In this document: piece by piece, positions 12,184-24,679 of the stretch
How positions within the stretch are numbered: position 1 is the first letter of the stretch
Layout: every line of letters starts with the position of its first letter
Source: Avena insularis
Lineage: Eukaryota; Streptophyta; Magnoliopsida; Poales; Poaceae
DNA length: 64,000 bases
Assembly: GCA_023614405.1 (NCBI GenBank)
Contig: CM042685.1
Span: forward strand, 231,177,661-231,241,660
Direction: 5' to 3'
Notes under the pieces: generated by a model
Seen by the model: only the letters and a program-made list of their open reading frames with translations
What the model was told of the DNA's origin: nothing
Databases searched by the model: none
Program-made: the position numbers and the translations under genes

Positions 12184-13757
12184 TGATGCGGCTCGGATCA
12201 CTCTAGAGGTTCGTTTGGAAACCCCAAGAGGAAGGTATGATGAGTAGATCAATAAGTTTTCCCTCAGTAAGAAACCAAGGTTATCGAACCAGTAGGAGGA
12301 AGGAAACGACTCAAAGTTGTTGCTAGCAACTTGGAAACCTGCACAACACAAACTCAAGACTTTGCCCCAATGAACAGTGAGGTTGTAAATCTCACCGGTT
12401 TACTGAAAACAAAGGATTAAACGTATAGTGTGAAAGGTAATGGTAGCTTGCAGAAAGTAAACAGTAACAATGGAAGATGTATCATTGGTAAAGATTGGAC
12501 CGAGGTCCACAGTTCACTAGAGTTGTTCTCCTTAAGATAAATAACATAGCATGCCGGGTAAACAAATTATAGCGGGGCAATTGACAGGACAGAGCAAGGC
12601 ATAACAATGCAATACTAGACATTCATGATCCTATGAGATTTGATTGGGCATTACAATAATATACATAGACCGTCATCCAACTGCATCTATGACTAGTAAT
12701 ACAGCTTCAGGTTATCATCTGAACCCCCTCCAGTATTAAGTTGCAAGCAACGGATAACTGCTTTAAGCAATGTGTGTAAAGTAAACAATACAATTGTTCC
12801 ATGAACAAGAAATTGTTGTTTTCTCCCTATTAGCAACAGCACATATACAACCTTAGATATTTCTGTCACTTCCCTAGATTCAATAGAGGCATGAACCTAC
12901 TATCGAGCATAAATACCCCCTCTTGGAGTTACTAGCATCTACTTGGCCAAGATAGCTACTAGAAACGGAGAGCATGCAAGATCTCAAACAACACATACAT
13001 GATACAATCAACAATATAGAATCATTAATCAATCTGACATAGTAATCTCAATATCCATCGGATCCCCGCAAACACAACATGCATGATTACAAAAAGATGA
13101 TCTTTATCATGAACGGAGCTCACAAGATCTAAACATGGTAGCACAAAGGAGGAGAAACAACCATCTAGCTACTGTATGGACCCATAGTCCAAGGTGGAAC
13201 TACTCACACATCATACCGGAGGCTGGCATGGTGATGAAGAAGGCCTCCGGGATGATCTCTCCCCTCCGGCAGGGTGCCGGGAAGAGCTTCAGATCCCCCC
13301 CAATCTAGGGATGATGGTGGCAGCGGCTATAGACTGTTTTGTGGAGATCTGATCAGGTACTTAGGGTTTTGGTATCGGGGGGTTCTTATAGGCGAAGAGG
13401 AGACCGAGGGGCTGCCCTAGGTGGCCGCACCCTCCCTAGGCGCGGTCTGGCCTGGCCTGTGCGACCAGGGGGTGTGGGACCCTCGTGGCCCTCCTCCGTC
13501 TCGTCTTCTGGCTCCGTGTTCTCCTCAGTGAAATATTGACTTTGTCTTTTGTCTCGTCCAATTCTGAGAATATTTATTTTCTGGCTTTTTTGGAACCAAA
13601 AACAGCAGAAAACAGGCAACTGGCACCGCGGCATCTTGTTAATAGGTTAGTTCCAGAAAACGTATAAAAATACCTTAAAGTGTAGATAAAGCAAAGCAAA
13701 GTTGATACTAAACAAGCATGGAACATCAAAAATTATAGATACGTTTACGACGTATCT
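12184..13757 (-). repeat. 3' LTR of the minus-strand Gypsy element
   Basis: The plus-strand text starts TGATGCGGCTCGGATCAC and ends ...ACGACGTATCTA near 13757. It is collinear with 18829-20403. The inner terminus reads TAGATACG rather than TGATACG on the minus strand, a small mutation of the LTR start. The adjacent minus-strand text AAGCTTGGGGATGC (13759-13772) is the polypurine tract. Confidence 0.88.
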
Positions 13758-13758
13758 A

Positions 13759-16672
13759 GCATCCCCAAGCTTATCTCCTGCTCTTCCTCGAGTAGGTAAG
13801 TGATAAAAAGAATAATTTTTTAGGTGACATGCACCATCACAATCAAGATCAAACCATTTGCAAGCATTGAAAGCTGGGATCAAAGTACTCTAAACATGAG
13901 CATGAAAGATGGAGTTCTAACAATAAGACAGAGCAACTATGCTGCAACATGAAAGGATACAAACAAAGATTCATGAATAACAATGCATTGAAAGACGTTT
14001 GTTTGATTCACATATAGAAAACATAGCATAGTGGCATTCAACTTATCCCTTATGGAGTAGCAAAACATAAATGCATAGGAAACCTTCAAAGTTCATAAGG
14101 GTGACTAGATACAAATAGTTCAAGAACAAGCAATATCAACAATATGAATCAATCAATAAGTTTTGGGACAATGCACACAGAACTAAGAATGGAAACTATG
14201 CTCTCTTAATTGGTGCCTAAGGATAGAAGGTGAAGACTCAATATATAAGTGGAAGAAAGGCCCTTCATAAAGGGAAGCAGGGATTTCAAGTTTCATAAAG
14301 AGCTTCCAAAAATTATGGTACTTGTTATCTTTCAGCTATCATTGCCCCTATCATAAGCATCTTGAATTGATTAAGGTTAAAGTGAACAAAATATGGAGTA
14401 TATGCTTGACAAAGTATAAGTTGGAAATCTCATGTCCCTTGAGTACGAGGGCCGCTCCTCATGCTACTCAACTTTAGTTACCTGTAAGTTCTTGTCATAG
14501 TAAGTACATGTGTATCATAGAGAACCGCCAACGGGGTACCCCTTTCCCCATGATACATGAGCTATCCCATATCAAAATGACAAGGCAAGCAGACAATGAG
14601 CATCTCAGCAATCTGTTTATTTACCATGGGAAAATGGTTCTTTTTTCTCTCTTTCCTCTTTTCTCATCTTTTTTTTATTTTTCTCAATCTCTTTTTTCTA
14701 TCTCTCTTTTTTTATAAGAAGAATGCTTCATAGATTGCTCACTATGGTGATGCTGCAAGTTTCCATCATGATTAGGCATGGATTAGGCTAGCGGCCCAGG
14801 CGTTTCTCTAAAACACATACATAACTCCATGGACTTACAAGCTCCCCTTTTATTTCACACCGACGACATGCATAAACAAAAGAGCATGATATCAACTGGG
14901 TAGATATTTACAGGTGTTGAAAGCGTTTCCCGTGACAGCTCGGTTCTGCTAATTCCCAACTTATAAGTGCAAGCATATACAACATAGATGACACAATGGT
15001 TCAAGTTTATTTGGGGCAAGAAAAATAAAGTGTGCCATCGAGTTTGTGAGATCTTTAATCACTAATTTTCACATAACATGTTTAATTTGGAAGATAGATA
15101 AAACAAGAATATACTTGGAATGGTGTAACACACCATGCATAGGAATTTATAGTGGACACTTTGGAATAACTTGGTTTCTTGGGAGTTGGATGCATGAGTA
15201 GATCTTACTCAATACAAGTGGAGGCTAGCAAAAGACTGAGAGCGACCAACTAAGAGAGCAATAATGGCCATAATCATGCAGAGCGACAAAACATTACTAA
15301 TCAAAGCATAAAGTGGTACCACAAGTCAAAAACTAAATGATCATGGAGGCTAAGATGACTGGTTCATAGTCATAACATGGTGTGAGCATGTGCCAAGTCA
15401 ACCCAAACGAAGCATCAAAGGAGAATACCACAATACTATGCTTTTGTATGCTAAAACAACACATGATTCTTTCAAGACACATTAAGCAATCTCAATTGTT
15501 TGGAACAAGTCATGCTACAACAATAATCACTAAGCATAAGGTCAAAACAACATCTAGCATGACATGATAAAGTCTAAGCCACAGTCAAAGCAAGCTCCTT
15601 TTTGTACTACTAAAGCAAGAACTTCCTACTCCTTTCCAACACCAATCAACTTATTTGAAACAACACTGTCTAAGCGGAGGTCCAACTACTTTATTCAAGC
15701 AAACTAAGCAAATGAAAACCAAAAACAAAAACTAAGACGCTCCAAGAACAACACAACAGTGCATGAAACAATAAAAACAAAATGTCTAGAAAGACCTGAG
15801 ATTTTTATTAATGAAGAAGGGGAAGCCTTGGGCATTCCCAAGCTTTGATGCTTGTACCTCTTGAATATTTCTTGGGGTGACATGGGGTGGCATCCCCAAG
15901 CTTGATCTTTTGTCCATTCTTCATCTCATTACATCATTCGTCCCTTACACCTGAAAATTTTCCTTCATACAAAACTTCACACAATCTTCGTTAGCAACAT
16001 TAGTGCATTCAAAAAGATAATAGACCTTTGGGTTTAGTTTCAAAACAAAAAAACTTTCATTAAAGACACAAGATACTGTATCAATTCCCTCAAAAAGTTC
16101 AAATTCTCAAAGAGAACCCAAAAAGAAATCAATAAAGAGGCAAATGCAAATAATGGCAGAAATCTGCCAAAACAGACCAGCAGGTGAAAACCGATTTTTT
16201 AGAAGACCTTCTGTTGCTCAAATCAAAAAGTGTTGAACTAACGAAAGTTATCTAACAACCTGGGGGATTTATTCAGAAAATTACAGCTCAATACGATATA
16301 TAGAGATTTTAATAAGAATGTTTATAGTGGAGCACAAAAATCTGTTTTGGGACAGCACTTCCCCAAATCTTACTTCCCTCTCATTAGAGGTTATTCTTGG
16401 CAAAAATATCAAATAAAAAGGATAAGGAGAGGTTATTACAGAAGTAATAACTTCCAAGAGTAAATAAAACTATTGGGTTATCTCCCAAGAAGTACTTTTC
16501 TTTAACGCCTTTAAGTTAGGGATAAGAAGCAAGAATCAAGTATTTTCAAATGAAGAAGCATTAACATCAAATTTTGCTTTAAACGGAGGAGCAAAAGGTA
16601 ACTTATTTATCCTCATAGGGAATTGTTCAATACCTTTCTTGAATGGAAATTGATATTTAATGGTTCCTTCTT
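13759..16672 (-). other. Non-coding internal region of the gag-pro Gypsy element
   Basis: There is no coding capacity beyond short chance frames. A pyrimidine-rich tract lies at 14637-14715. The part next to protease (about 15830-16520) is conserved in the plus-strand relative at 22000-22720, including the CTTGGGGATGCCACCCC-like and ACCTCTAATGAGAG-like blocks. It was therefore inherited by the family rather than being a private insertion. Parts of 14200-15000 resemble 37040-37700 in the Gypsy element at 29153-39770 (for example the region around the CGTTTCCCGTGACAGC block), which suggests a common ancestor of the two families. Confidence 0.75.
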
Positions 16673-18664
16673 TCATATGATGGCACCAACAGTTCTAAGA
16701 AAAGGTCTTCCAAAAGTAATAGGACAAGAAGCATTGTATTCAACATCCAAAACATAGAAATCAACAGGTACATAGGCATTGTTAACCATAATAAGAACAT
16801 CATTAACATTCCCCATGAGTTTCTTTTTATCATTATCATCAAGTGGTACATCCAAATAGCAATCTTCCAAAGGTGGCAAATCAAGCATTTCATAAATCTT
16901 TCTAGGCATAATAGAGACAGTAGAACCAAGGTCACATGAAGCTTTGAGATCAAAATAATTCACTTGCATATTAATGATGGGTTCCCAACTATCTTCTACT
17001 TTCCTAGGAATAGAAGCTTTGTGTTTCATTTTTTCTTCCTTAATTTTAATAAGAGCATTTGTGATGTGTTTGGTGAAAGCCACATTCATATCACTAGCAT
17101 TAGGACTTCTAGCAAGCTTTTGTAGGAACATAATCACTTCAGAGATATTGCAACCATCAAGATCAAAATCAAACTTAGCATCACATGTAGTAGACTTATT
17201 GGGTTTAGGTATTGTTGTAGGAGGAATGGGGGCTTCTTATGGTTTGGTGACATCCATATTGGTGGTGGTAATAGTGCACACACTATTGTTTCTAGCAATT
17301 TCAGCTTCTCTTTCCCACTTAGCATGTAGTTTAGCTAATAGTCTAACATTTTCATCAATAGTAATTTGTATGGAATGAGTAGCAGCAAAGGTACTTTCTA
17401 AGGTTTCAGGTTTAGCAGACATTTTATTAATCAGAGAGGACTGTGCTTTAGACAAAGATGAAATATTTTTCTCAGCATTCAAAATTTTGGACTACAAACT
17501 AGGAATTTTGCTATTCAAATTCTCAAGTCGATGACTAATATTCTTCAAAATAGCAAATTGTTCTTCCATAGATTTAGTGAATATTTTGTTCTGCTCATAT
17601 TGCATTTGCATAAAGTTTTTAGTTGGTCTTTCAACTTCTAGAATCCTATCTTCACTAGGTATTCCAGATCTACCATGATAAGTATTGCCATTATTAGGAG
17701 GATAAGGCCTATAATTATTATTACCATAAGCATTGTTGCCAAAATTATTATTTCTTATGAAGTTCACATCAACTTGCTCTTGTTGAGCAACCAAAGAGGC
17801 TAAAGGAACATTATTTGGATCAATATGAGCTTTTCCATTAACAAGCATAGCCATGATAACATCAATTTTATCACTCAAAGAGGAGGTTTCTTCAACAGAA
17901 TTTACCTTCTTACCATGTGGAGCTCTCTCAGTGTGCCATTCAGAATAGTTGACCATCATATTACCAAGGAGCTTTATTGCAGCACCCAAAGTAATGGTCA
18001 CAAAGGTACCTCCAGCAGTAGAATCCAACAGATTTCTTAAAGAGAAGTTTAACCCTGCATAAAAAGTCTGGATAATCATCCAAGCAGTCAGTCCATGAGT
18101 GGGACAATTCTTTACCAAAGATTTCATTATTTCCCAAGCTTGAGCAACATGTTTATTATCAAGTTGTTTAAATTTCATTATTTCACTTCTCATAGATATA
18201 ATCTTAGCAGGAGGATAGTATTTTCCAATAAAAGCATCTTTGCACTTAATCGAAGAATCAATACTATTTCTAGGCAAGGATAGCAACCATTGTTTAGCTT
18301 TTCCTCTCAAGGAAAAAGGAAACAATCTGAGGTTAATAATATCTCCATCTACATCCTTATATTTTTGCATCTCACAAAGTTCAACAAAGTTATTGAGGTG
18401 GGCAGCAGCAGCATCAGAACTAGCACCAGAAAATTGCTCTTTCATAACAAGATTCAACAAAGCAGGCTTATTTTCATAAAAGTTAGCATCAGGAGTAGGT
18501 GGAGCAATAGGTGTACTCAGGAAATCATTGTTGTTTGTGCTAGTGAAGTCACACAACTTGTGGTGTTCTCGGCAGAGTTCAGTTTTGCAAAGGTGGAGCA
18601 AGCCAATAGTAGCAGCAACTAGAGTAGGAACTAATTTTTTTGTGTTTTTGAAAAGAGAAAGCAA
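16673..18664 (-). pseudogene. gag-protease of the minus-strand Gypsy element, two in-frame stops
   Basis: One reading frame runs from the ATG at 18664 to 16673 (664 codons), broken by TAG at 17494-17492 and TAA at 17239-17237. The first 250 or so residues are Gypsy gag, with blocks LVMKEQFSGASSDAAAAHL, LRGKAKQWLLSLP, YYPPAKIISMRSEIM and VKNCPTHGLTAWM. An Asn-rich linker (NNFGNNAYGNNNYRPYP) and a coiled-coil-like stretch follow. The C-terminal part carries an aspartic-protease region with CDLGSTVSIMPRKIYEML, where the usual D-S/T-G is replaced by DLG as in Athila-like elements. Gag would form the particle and protease would cleave the polyprotein. No RT follows, so mobility would depend on an autonomous partner. 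Confidence 0.9.
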
Positions 18665-18805
18665 ACCAAAACAGAACTAATTTCTTTTGGAATTTTTGAT
18701 AAAAAGAAGCAAAAAAACAAAGAAAAAGAAACTGAGCAAAACAAAAACAAAGTAAAGAGAAAGGTTGTGAAGTACTCCCCTTGTGAAGCCGTCCTTAGCC
18801 TCCTA

Positions 18806-18818
18806 GGCAACAGCGCCA
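18806..18818 (-). other. Primer-binding site of the minus-strand Gypsy element
   Basis: The minus strand reads TGGCGCTGTTGCC ten bases inside the 5' LTR. It differs by one base from the TGGCGCCGTTGCC site at 30645, the tRNA-primed site typical of Athila-like elements. Confidence 0.75.
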
Positions 18819-18828
18819 GACAACGTCT

Positions 18829-20403
18829 TGATGCGGCTCAGATCACTATAGAGCTTTGTTGGGAAACCCCAAGAGAAAGGCATGATGAGTACATCAATAA
18901 GTTTTCCCTCAGTAAGAAACCAAGTTTATCAAACCAGTAAGAGGAAGGAAACGACTCAAAGGTGTTGCTAGCAACTTGGAAACTTGCACAACACAAACTC
19001 AAGACTTTGCCCCAACGAACAGTGAGGTTGTCAATCTCACCGGTTTGCTGAAAACAAAGGATTAAACGTATGGTGTGGAAGGTAATAGTAGCTTGCAGAA
19101 AGTATACACTAACAGTGGAAGATGTATCAATGGTAAAGATTGGACCGGGGTCCACAGTTCACTAGAGGTGTTCTCCTTAAGATAAATAACATAACATGCT
19201 GGGTAAAACATTTACAGCGGGGCAATTGACAGGACAGAGCAAGGCATAACAATGCAATACTAGACATTCATGATCCTATGAGATTTGATTGGGCATTACA
19301 ACAATATACATAGACCGCCATCCAACTGCATCTACGACTAGTAATCCACCTTCAGGTTATCATTCGAACCCCCTCCAATATTAAGTTGCAAGTAACAGAT
19401 AACTTCTTTAAGCAATGTGTGTAAAGTAAATAATACAATTGTTCCATGAACAAGATATTGTCGTTTTATCCCTAGTAGCAACAGCACATCTACAACCTTA
19501 GAGATTTCTGTCACTTCCCTAGATTCAATAGAGGCATGAACCCACTATCGAGCATAAAATACCCTCTCTTGGAGTCACTAGCATCTACTTATCCAAGATA
19601 GCTACTAGAAACGGAGAGCATGCAAGATCTCAAAGAACACAGACATGATAAAATCAACAATATAGAATCATTAATCAATTTGACATAGTAATCTCAATAT
19701 CCATCGGATCCCCGCAAACACAATAGGCATGATTACAAATAGATGATCTTGATCATGAATGGAGCTCACAAGATCTAAACATGGTAGCACAAAGGAGGAG
19801 AAACAACCATATAGCTACTGTATGGACCCATAGTCCAAGGTGGAACTACTCACGCATCATACCGGAGGCTGGCATGGTGATGAAGAAGGCCTCCGGGATG
19901 ATCTCTCCCTTCCGGCAGGTTGCCGGGAAGAGCTTTAGATCCCCTGATCTAGGGACGATCGTGGCGGCGGCTATAGACTGTTTCGTGGAGATCTGATCGG
20001 GTACTTAGGGTTTTGGTATCGGTGGATTCTTATAGGGGAATAGGGAGACCGAGGGGGTGCCTGATGTGGTCGCACCCTCCCCAGGCGCAGCCTGGCCTGG
20101 CCCGCACGGCTAGGGGTTGTGGGCCCCTCATGGCCCTCCTCCATCTCGTCTTCTGGCTCCGTGTTCTCCTCGGTGAAATATTGACTTTGGTTTTTTCCCG
20201 TCCAATTCTGAGAATATTATTATTTTCTGGCTTTTCTGGAACCAAAAACAGTAGAAAACAGGCAACTGGCACTACGGCATCTTCTTAATAGGTTAGTTCC
20301 GGAAAGCGTATAAAAATACCTCAAAGTGTAGACAAAGCAAAGCAAAGTTGATAGTAAACAAGCATGGAACATCAAAAATTATAGATACGTTTACGACACA
20401 TCA
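18829..20403 (-). repeat. 5' LTR of the minus-strand Gypsy element
   Basis: The plus-strand text starts TGATGCGGCTCAGATCAC and ends ...ACGACACATCA at 20403. It is the partner of 12184-13757 with scattered substitutions and small indels. The primer-binding site lies directly inside it, which fixes this copy as the 5' LTR. Confidence 0.88.
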
Positions 20404-21922
20404 ATACTATCCTCCTGCTAAGATTATATCTATGAGAAGTAAAATAATGAAATTTAAACAAATTGATAATGAACATGTTGCTCAAGCTTGGGAAACAATG
20501 AAATCTTTGGTAAAGAATTGTCCCACTCATGGACTGACTGCTTGGATGATTATCCAAACTTTTTATGCAGGGCTAAATTTCTCTTCAAGAAATCAGTTGG
20601 ATTTTGCTGCTGGAGGTACCTTTATTACCATTACTTTGGGTGCTGCAACAAAGCTCCTTGATAATATGATGGTTAACTACTCTGAATGGCACACTGAGAT
20701 AGCTCCACAAGGTAAGAAGGTAAATTATGTTGAAGAAACCTCCTCCTTGACTGATAAAATTATGTCATTATGTCTATGCTTGTCAATGGAAAAGCTCATA
20801 TTGATCCAAATAATGTTCCTTTAGCGTCTTTGGTTGCTCAAGAAGTGCAAGTTGATGTGAACTTTATTAGAAATAACAATTTCAGCAACAATGCCTATAG
20901 GAATAATTTTGGTAATAATAATTATAGGCCATATCCTCCCAATAATGGTAATGCTTATGGAAATTGCGACAACAACAATAGGAGTGCACCCTCTGAACTT
21001 GAAGTCATGCTTAAGGACTTTATTAGTAAACAAACTACTTTCAACAAGACCGTGGAGGAAAAACTTTTGAATGTTGAGAAAAATATTTCATCTTTGTCTG
21101 AAGCACAATCCTCTTTGATTAACAAAATGGCTGCTAAACCTGAAACCATGGAAAATACCTTTGCTGCTACTCATGCAATACAAGTTACAATTGATAAAAA
21201 TGTTAGACTATTAGCTAAATTGCATGCTAAGTGGGAAAGAGAAGATGATATTGCTAAAAACAATAGTATTTGTACTATTACCACCACCAATGTTGATGCT
21301 AGCAAACCACAAGAAGTCCCCATTCCTTCTACAACAATTCCTAAACCCAATAAGAATGCTGAATTTTTTTGAACTATGGGAAATAATAAGTCTACTACCT
21401 GTGATGCTAAGTTTGATTTTGATCTTGATGATTACAATATTTCTAAAGTGATTATGTTCCTAAAAAAGCTTGCTAGAAGTCCTAATGCTAGTGCTATGAA
21501 TATGACTTTCACAAAACACATTACAGATGCTCTCATTAAAATTAAAGAAGAAAAATTGAAACATAAAGCTTCTATTCCTAGGAAATTAGAAGATAGTTGG
21601 GAACCCATCATTAATATGCAAGTGAATGACTTTGATCTCAAAGATTTATGTGACCTTGGTTCTAGTGTCTCTATTACGCCTAGAAAGATTTATGAAATGT
21701 TTGATTTGACACCTTTGTAAGATTGCTATTTAGATGTCCCGCTTGATGATAATGATAAAAAAGAAACTTATGGGGAGTATTAATTATGTTCTTATTATGG
21801 TCAACAATGCCTATGTCCCTGTTGATTTCTATGTTTTGGATGTTGAATGCAATGCTTCTTGTCCTATTACTTTGGGAAGACCTTTTCTTAGAACTATTGG
21901 TGCCATTATTGATATGAAATAA
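20404..21922 (+). pseudogene. gag-protease remnant of the plus-strand Gypsy element
   Basis: The codons match the minus-strand copy at 16673-18664: YYPPAKIISMRSKIM, VKNCPTHGLTAWM, MMVNYSEWHTE, an Asn-rich linker, then LLAKLHAKWERE. A frameshift lies near 20760, a stop at 21370-21372 (after NAEFF) and another stop at 21718-21720. The protease motif CDLGSSVSITPRKIYEM sits at about 21648-21700, and VDFYVLDVECNASCPITLGRPFLRT follows in a shifted frame at 21812-21906. It cannot give a full product. As in the nested relative, no RT follows. Confidence 0.88.
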
Positions 21923-22720
21923 GGCACCACTAAATATCAATTCCCATTCAAGAAAGGTATATAACACTCCCCTATAATGAGAGATAACTTACCTTTTGCT
22001 CCTCCTATTAAAGCAAAATTTGATGTTAATGCTTCTTCATTTGAAAATACTTCATTCTTGCTTCTTATGCCTAACTTAAAGGCGTTAAAGAAACGTACTT
22101 ATTGGGAGATAACCCAATAGTTTTAGTTGAGTCTTGGAAGTTATTACTTCTGTAATAACCTCTCCTTATCCTTTTTGTGTGGTTTTTGTGCCAATCATAA
22201 CCTCTAATGAGAGAGAAGTAAGATTTGGGGAAGTTGTTGTCCCAAAACATATTTTTGTGCTTCACTGCAAATATTCGTGAAAAATCCCTGTATGTAGGAT
22301 TGAGCTGTAATTTTCTGATTAAATTCCCCAGGTTGTTATCTAACTTTTGTTAGTTCAATACTTTTCGATTTGAGCAACAGAAGGTCTTCGAAAAAATCAG
22401 TGTTTACCTGCTGGTCTGTTTTGATAGATTTCTGCCATTATTTGCATTTGCCTCTTATCGGTTTCTTTTTGAGTTCTTCTTGATCACTTGAGCTTTTAAA
22501 AGGAATTGATACAGTAGGTTGTGTTTTGATGAAAGTTTTATTTGTGTTTAAACTAAACCCAAAGGCCTATTATCTTGAATACACTAATGTTGCTAATGAA
22601 GATTGTGTGAAGTTTTGTATGAAGGAAATTTTCAAGTGTAGGGGAAGAATGGTGTGATGAGATGAAGAATGGACAAAAGCTCAAGCTTGGGGATTTCACC
22701 CCATGTCACCCCAATAAATA
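20404..22720 (+). mobile_element. Host Gypsy element, part 2 (gag-pro and downstream non-coding)
   Basis: This continues the plus-strand element interrupted at 12183. The first five bases are the TSD copy ATACT. It contains the gag remainder, protease remnants and the conserved non-coding block (22000-22720). At 22721 the family sequence stops in the middle of the AAGAAATATTCAAGAGG-equivalent region, where foreign sequence TGTAGAGGTCCC begins. Neither of its own LTRs is in view. Confidence 0.85.
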
Positions 22721-23735
22721 TGTAGAGGTCCCAACCTGATAAGGTAGAGATCGCTGTGTTTACAATGCTAGTCCCTGGATCAATAGCTAGCATTCACAGT
22801 TTAAGATGTAATATCAAAAAACAAAGGTCATAATACAACTTTATAACCAGGAATAAAATAATACATTATATATTACATAGCTCATTTGGCTATCTTATTA
22901 CAATGCAGCAGAAATAACTATATAGCATGGAGTCCTTCATCTTCAAAGTGCCACAGGCAATCATGTTGGTTATAGACTTGTAATCCTAATCAACACACTT
23001 CACTAACATCAAACAAAACCTGTAACATAATAAGTTACAGCCACAAGGGTCAATACATTTGAATTGTATTGACAAGTGATACTATGGTAGAATAGTGGTA
23101 TCTATCATCTATATGCATTTGTCTAAGTGGAGCTTAGGCTTGCTTTGCTCAAAATAGGTTTTTCTTATAAGTTGAAAACACTAAGTTTTTATTTGTCAAA
23201 TCACCCAAGGAACAACCAATAAAATTGGTTAACCTTTAACCCTTGTTCAACCACAAGCTTTTAACTTAGAAATTGGGATGAGGAGATCCTTGATAGCTTC
23301 CATGTCTTGATGCTGAAATTGTCCATCGCCGGGGACATGTCTTGAAAAAACGACACTTCAATCTGAAGTTTTACTTCATCTTCAAATTCTTTTGGTCTAA
23401 ATATATAACGTGGGTCGGTCCGATGCTTGTTATTTCTCACATGGCATCATGGCCTAAATAGATAACGTTTTAGCTATCTATCCTTCACACACTGTGACAC
23501 CATGGCCTCATATGATTGGCGTAATAGCAATCAAAGTTTTGGAGTATCGTTAAAATGTTGTACTAGTTTAAATGTTAGAGCCGCTAAAGAACATGTGGTC
23601 TATCATCTATTTTTTATTTTTTATTACTTTACATCATTTCGTACTACTGTTAATTGTTGATGATTATAAATGGATTGATGGAATTTTCGCCAAAAAAACA
23701 TGTCCACTCCCTATGTTGCTAACGTTTTAGGGAGT
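22721..23735 (-). repeat. Unassigned repeat, possibly the 3' end of an LTR on the minus strand
   Basis: The sequence changes abruptly at 22721 from Gypsy internal region to TGTAGAGGTCCCAACCTG. This could be a minus-strand LTR end (...GGACCTCTACA). No second TSD copy of AAATA (22716-22720) was found, so the right boundary is unknown. The stretch is AT-rich, with no plausible gene. At 23430-23530 two GGC(A/C)TCAT-type blocks alternate with ATAACGTTTTAG-like text. Confidence 0.35.
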
Positions 23736-24679
23736 GCATAGGGGACCAATGAAGGGATAAGATTGCGAGCCAAGACAACATACATGCATGTGTCATTTGT
23801 TTTGCTCGATCGCAACAGGAAATACACAGCAACAAATAGAGCTATATACAATTTTAGTCCTACTTCTTGCATCCTACATATGGCATCGTGAAAACATTTT
23901 AGTTCCACATCTTATAGAGTGAGCAACATTAGTCCCACAACTTGCATCCTAAGAGCATTTTAGTTTAGTTTAATCGAATTTTGACGAGTTTAAAAGATTT
24001 TGACCAAATTCTTCCACTTATGGCTTCATAGTTTTTTCAAAAAACCCTGTGTATTTTTCTACAGGTATAAAATAGTTTATAAAAACTCTAGCAAGGAAGG
24101 GATTAGATCTTGTGACCTTTCCATCGCTAACAACCTACTTAAGCCACTGTGTTCAAGGATAATATTTGTTAGTACCAAGGTAGTACCTGATATAACATAC
24201 ACGTAAAAATGCTCATGGCCACTCTGAGCATAATCTTGTGCGTTATTTGTGGAGACCTTTATTTTGAATTTTGGACTACATGGAGGTCTTTATTTTAAAC
24301 ATAAAAGAAATACAATTTAAAGTACGAAAAACACCTTAAAAATACGTATACGTGGGCAATTATATAAGCTTTCGGTATGCAAAACTTTAACCCGGATTGA
24401 TTTGTATTATGGCTATATAAAAAAGACAATTATGACAGGATTTGAAGGTGCACCATTTGAAAATCCAGATCTTTAATTTTGTCTTTTCTATGTAGCTTAG
24501 AACACAAATTATTTCAGATTCAAAATTTATATATATATATATATTTAGAATTTTTACAACTTTAGGACATGTATTTTTGAATGTCGAATATAAAGGCTTA
24601 CATCTAGCACGGATGTATACTCACGCGTGTAGGCTAGTTAGGACGCATCAGCTACACATCGGCTTTATATTAATACTAG

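Larger units (their letters stand above)
12184..20403 (-). mobile_element. Complete non-autonomous Gypsy element (gag-protease only), minus strand
   Basis: The 8.2-kb element has two collinear LTRs of about 1575 bp, ending TGATAC.../...GCCGCATCA on the minus strand. The flanking TSDs are ATATT (12179-12183) and ATACT (20404-20408), with one transition. Inside are a primer-binding site, one gag-protease frame with two stops, and about 2.9 kb of non-coding sequence. No reverse transcriptase, RNase H or integrase is present. This matches the gag-pro-only layout I recall for some Triticeae Gypsy families such as Sabrina; the family name is an inference. The target was a plus-strand relative, split within its gag gene. 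Confidence 0.9.

Noticed and set aside
13339..13667. Short frames on both strands near 13.4 kb (similar ones at 11.5 and 20.1 kb)
   Set aside because: They fall at the same place in three copies of one LTR, in its GC-rich block, and are not genes.
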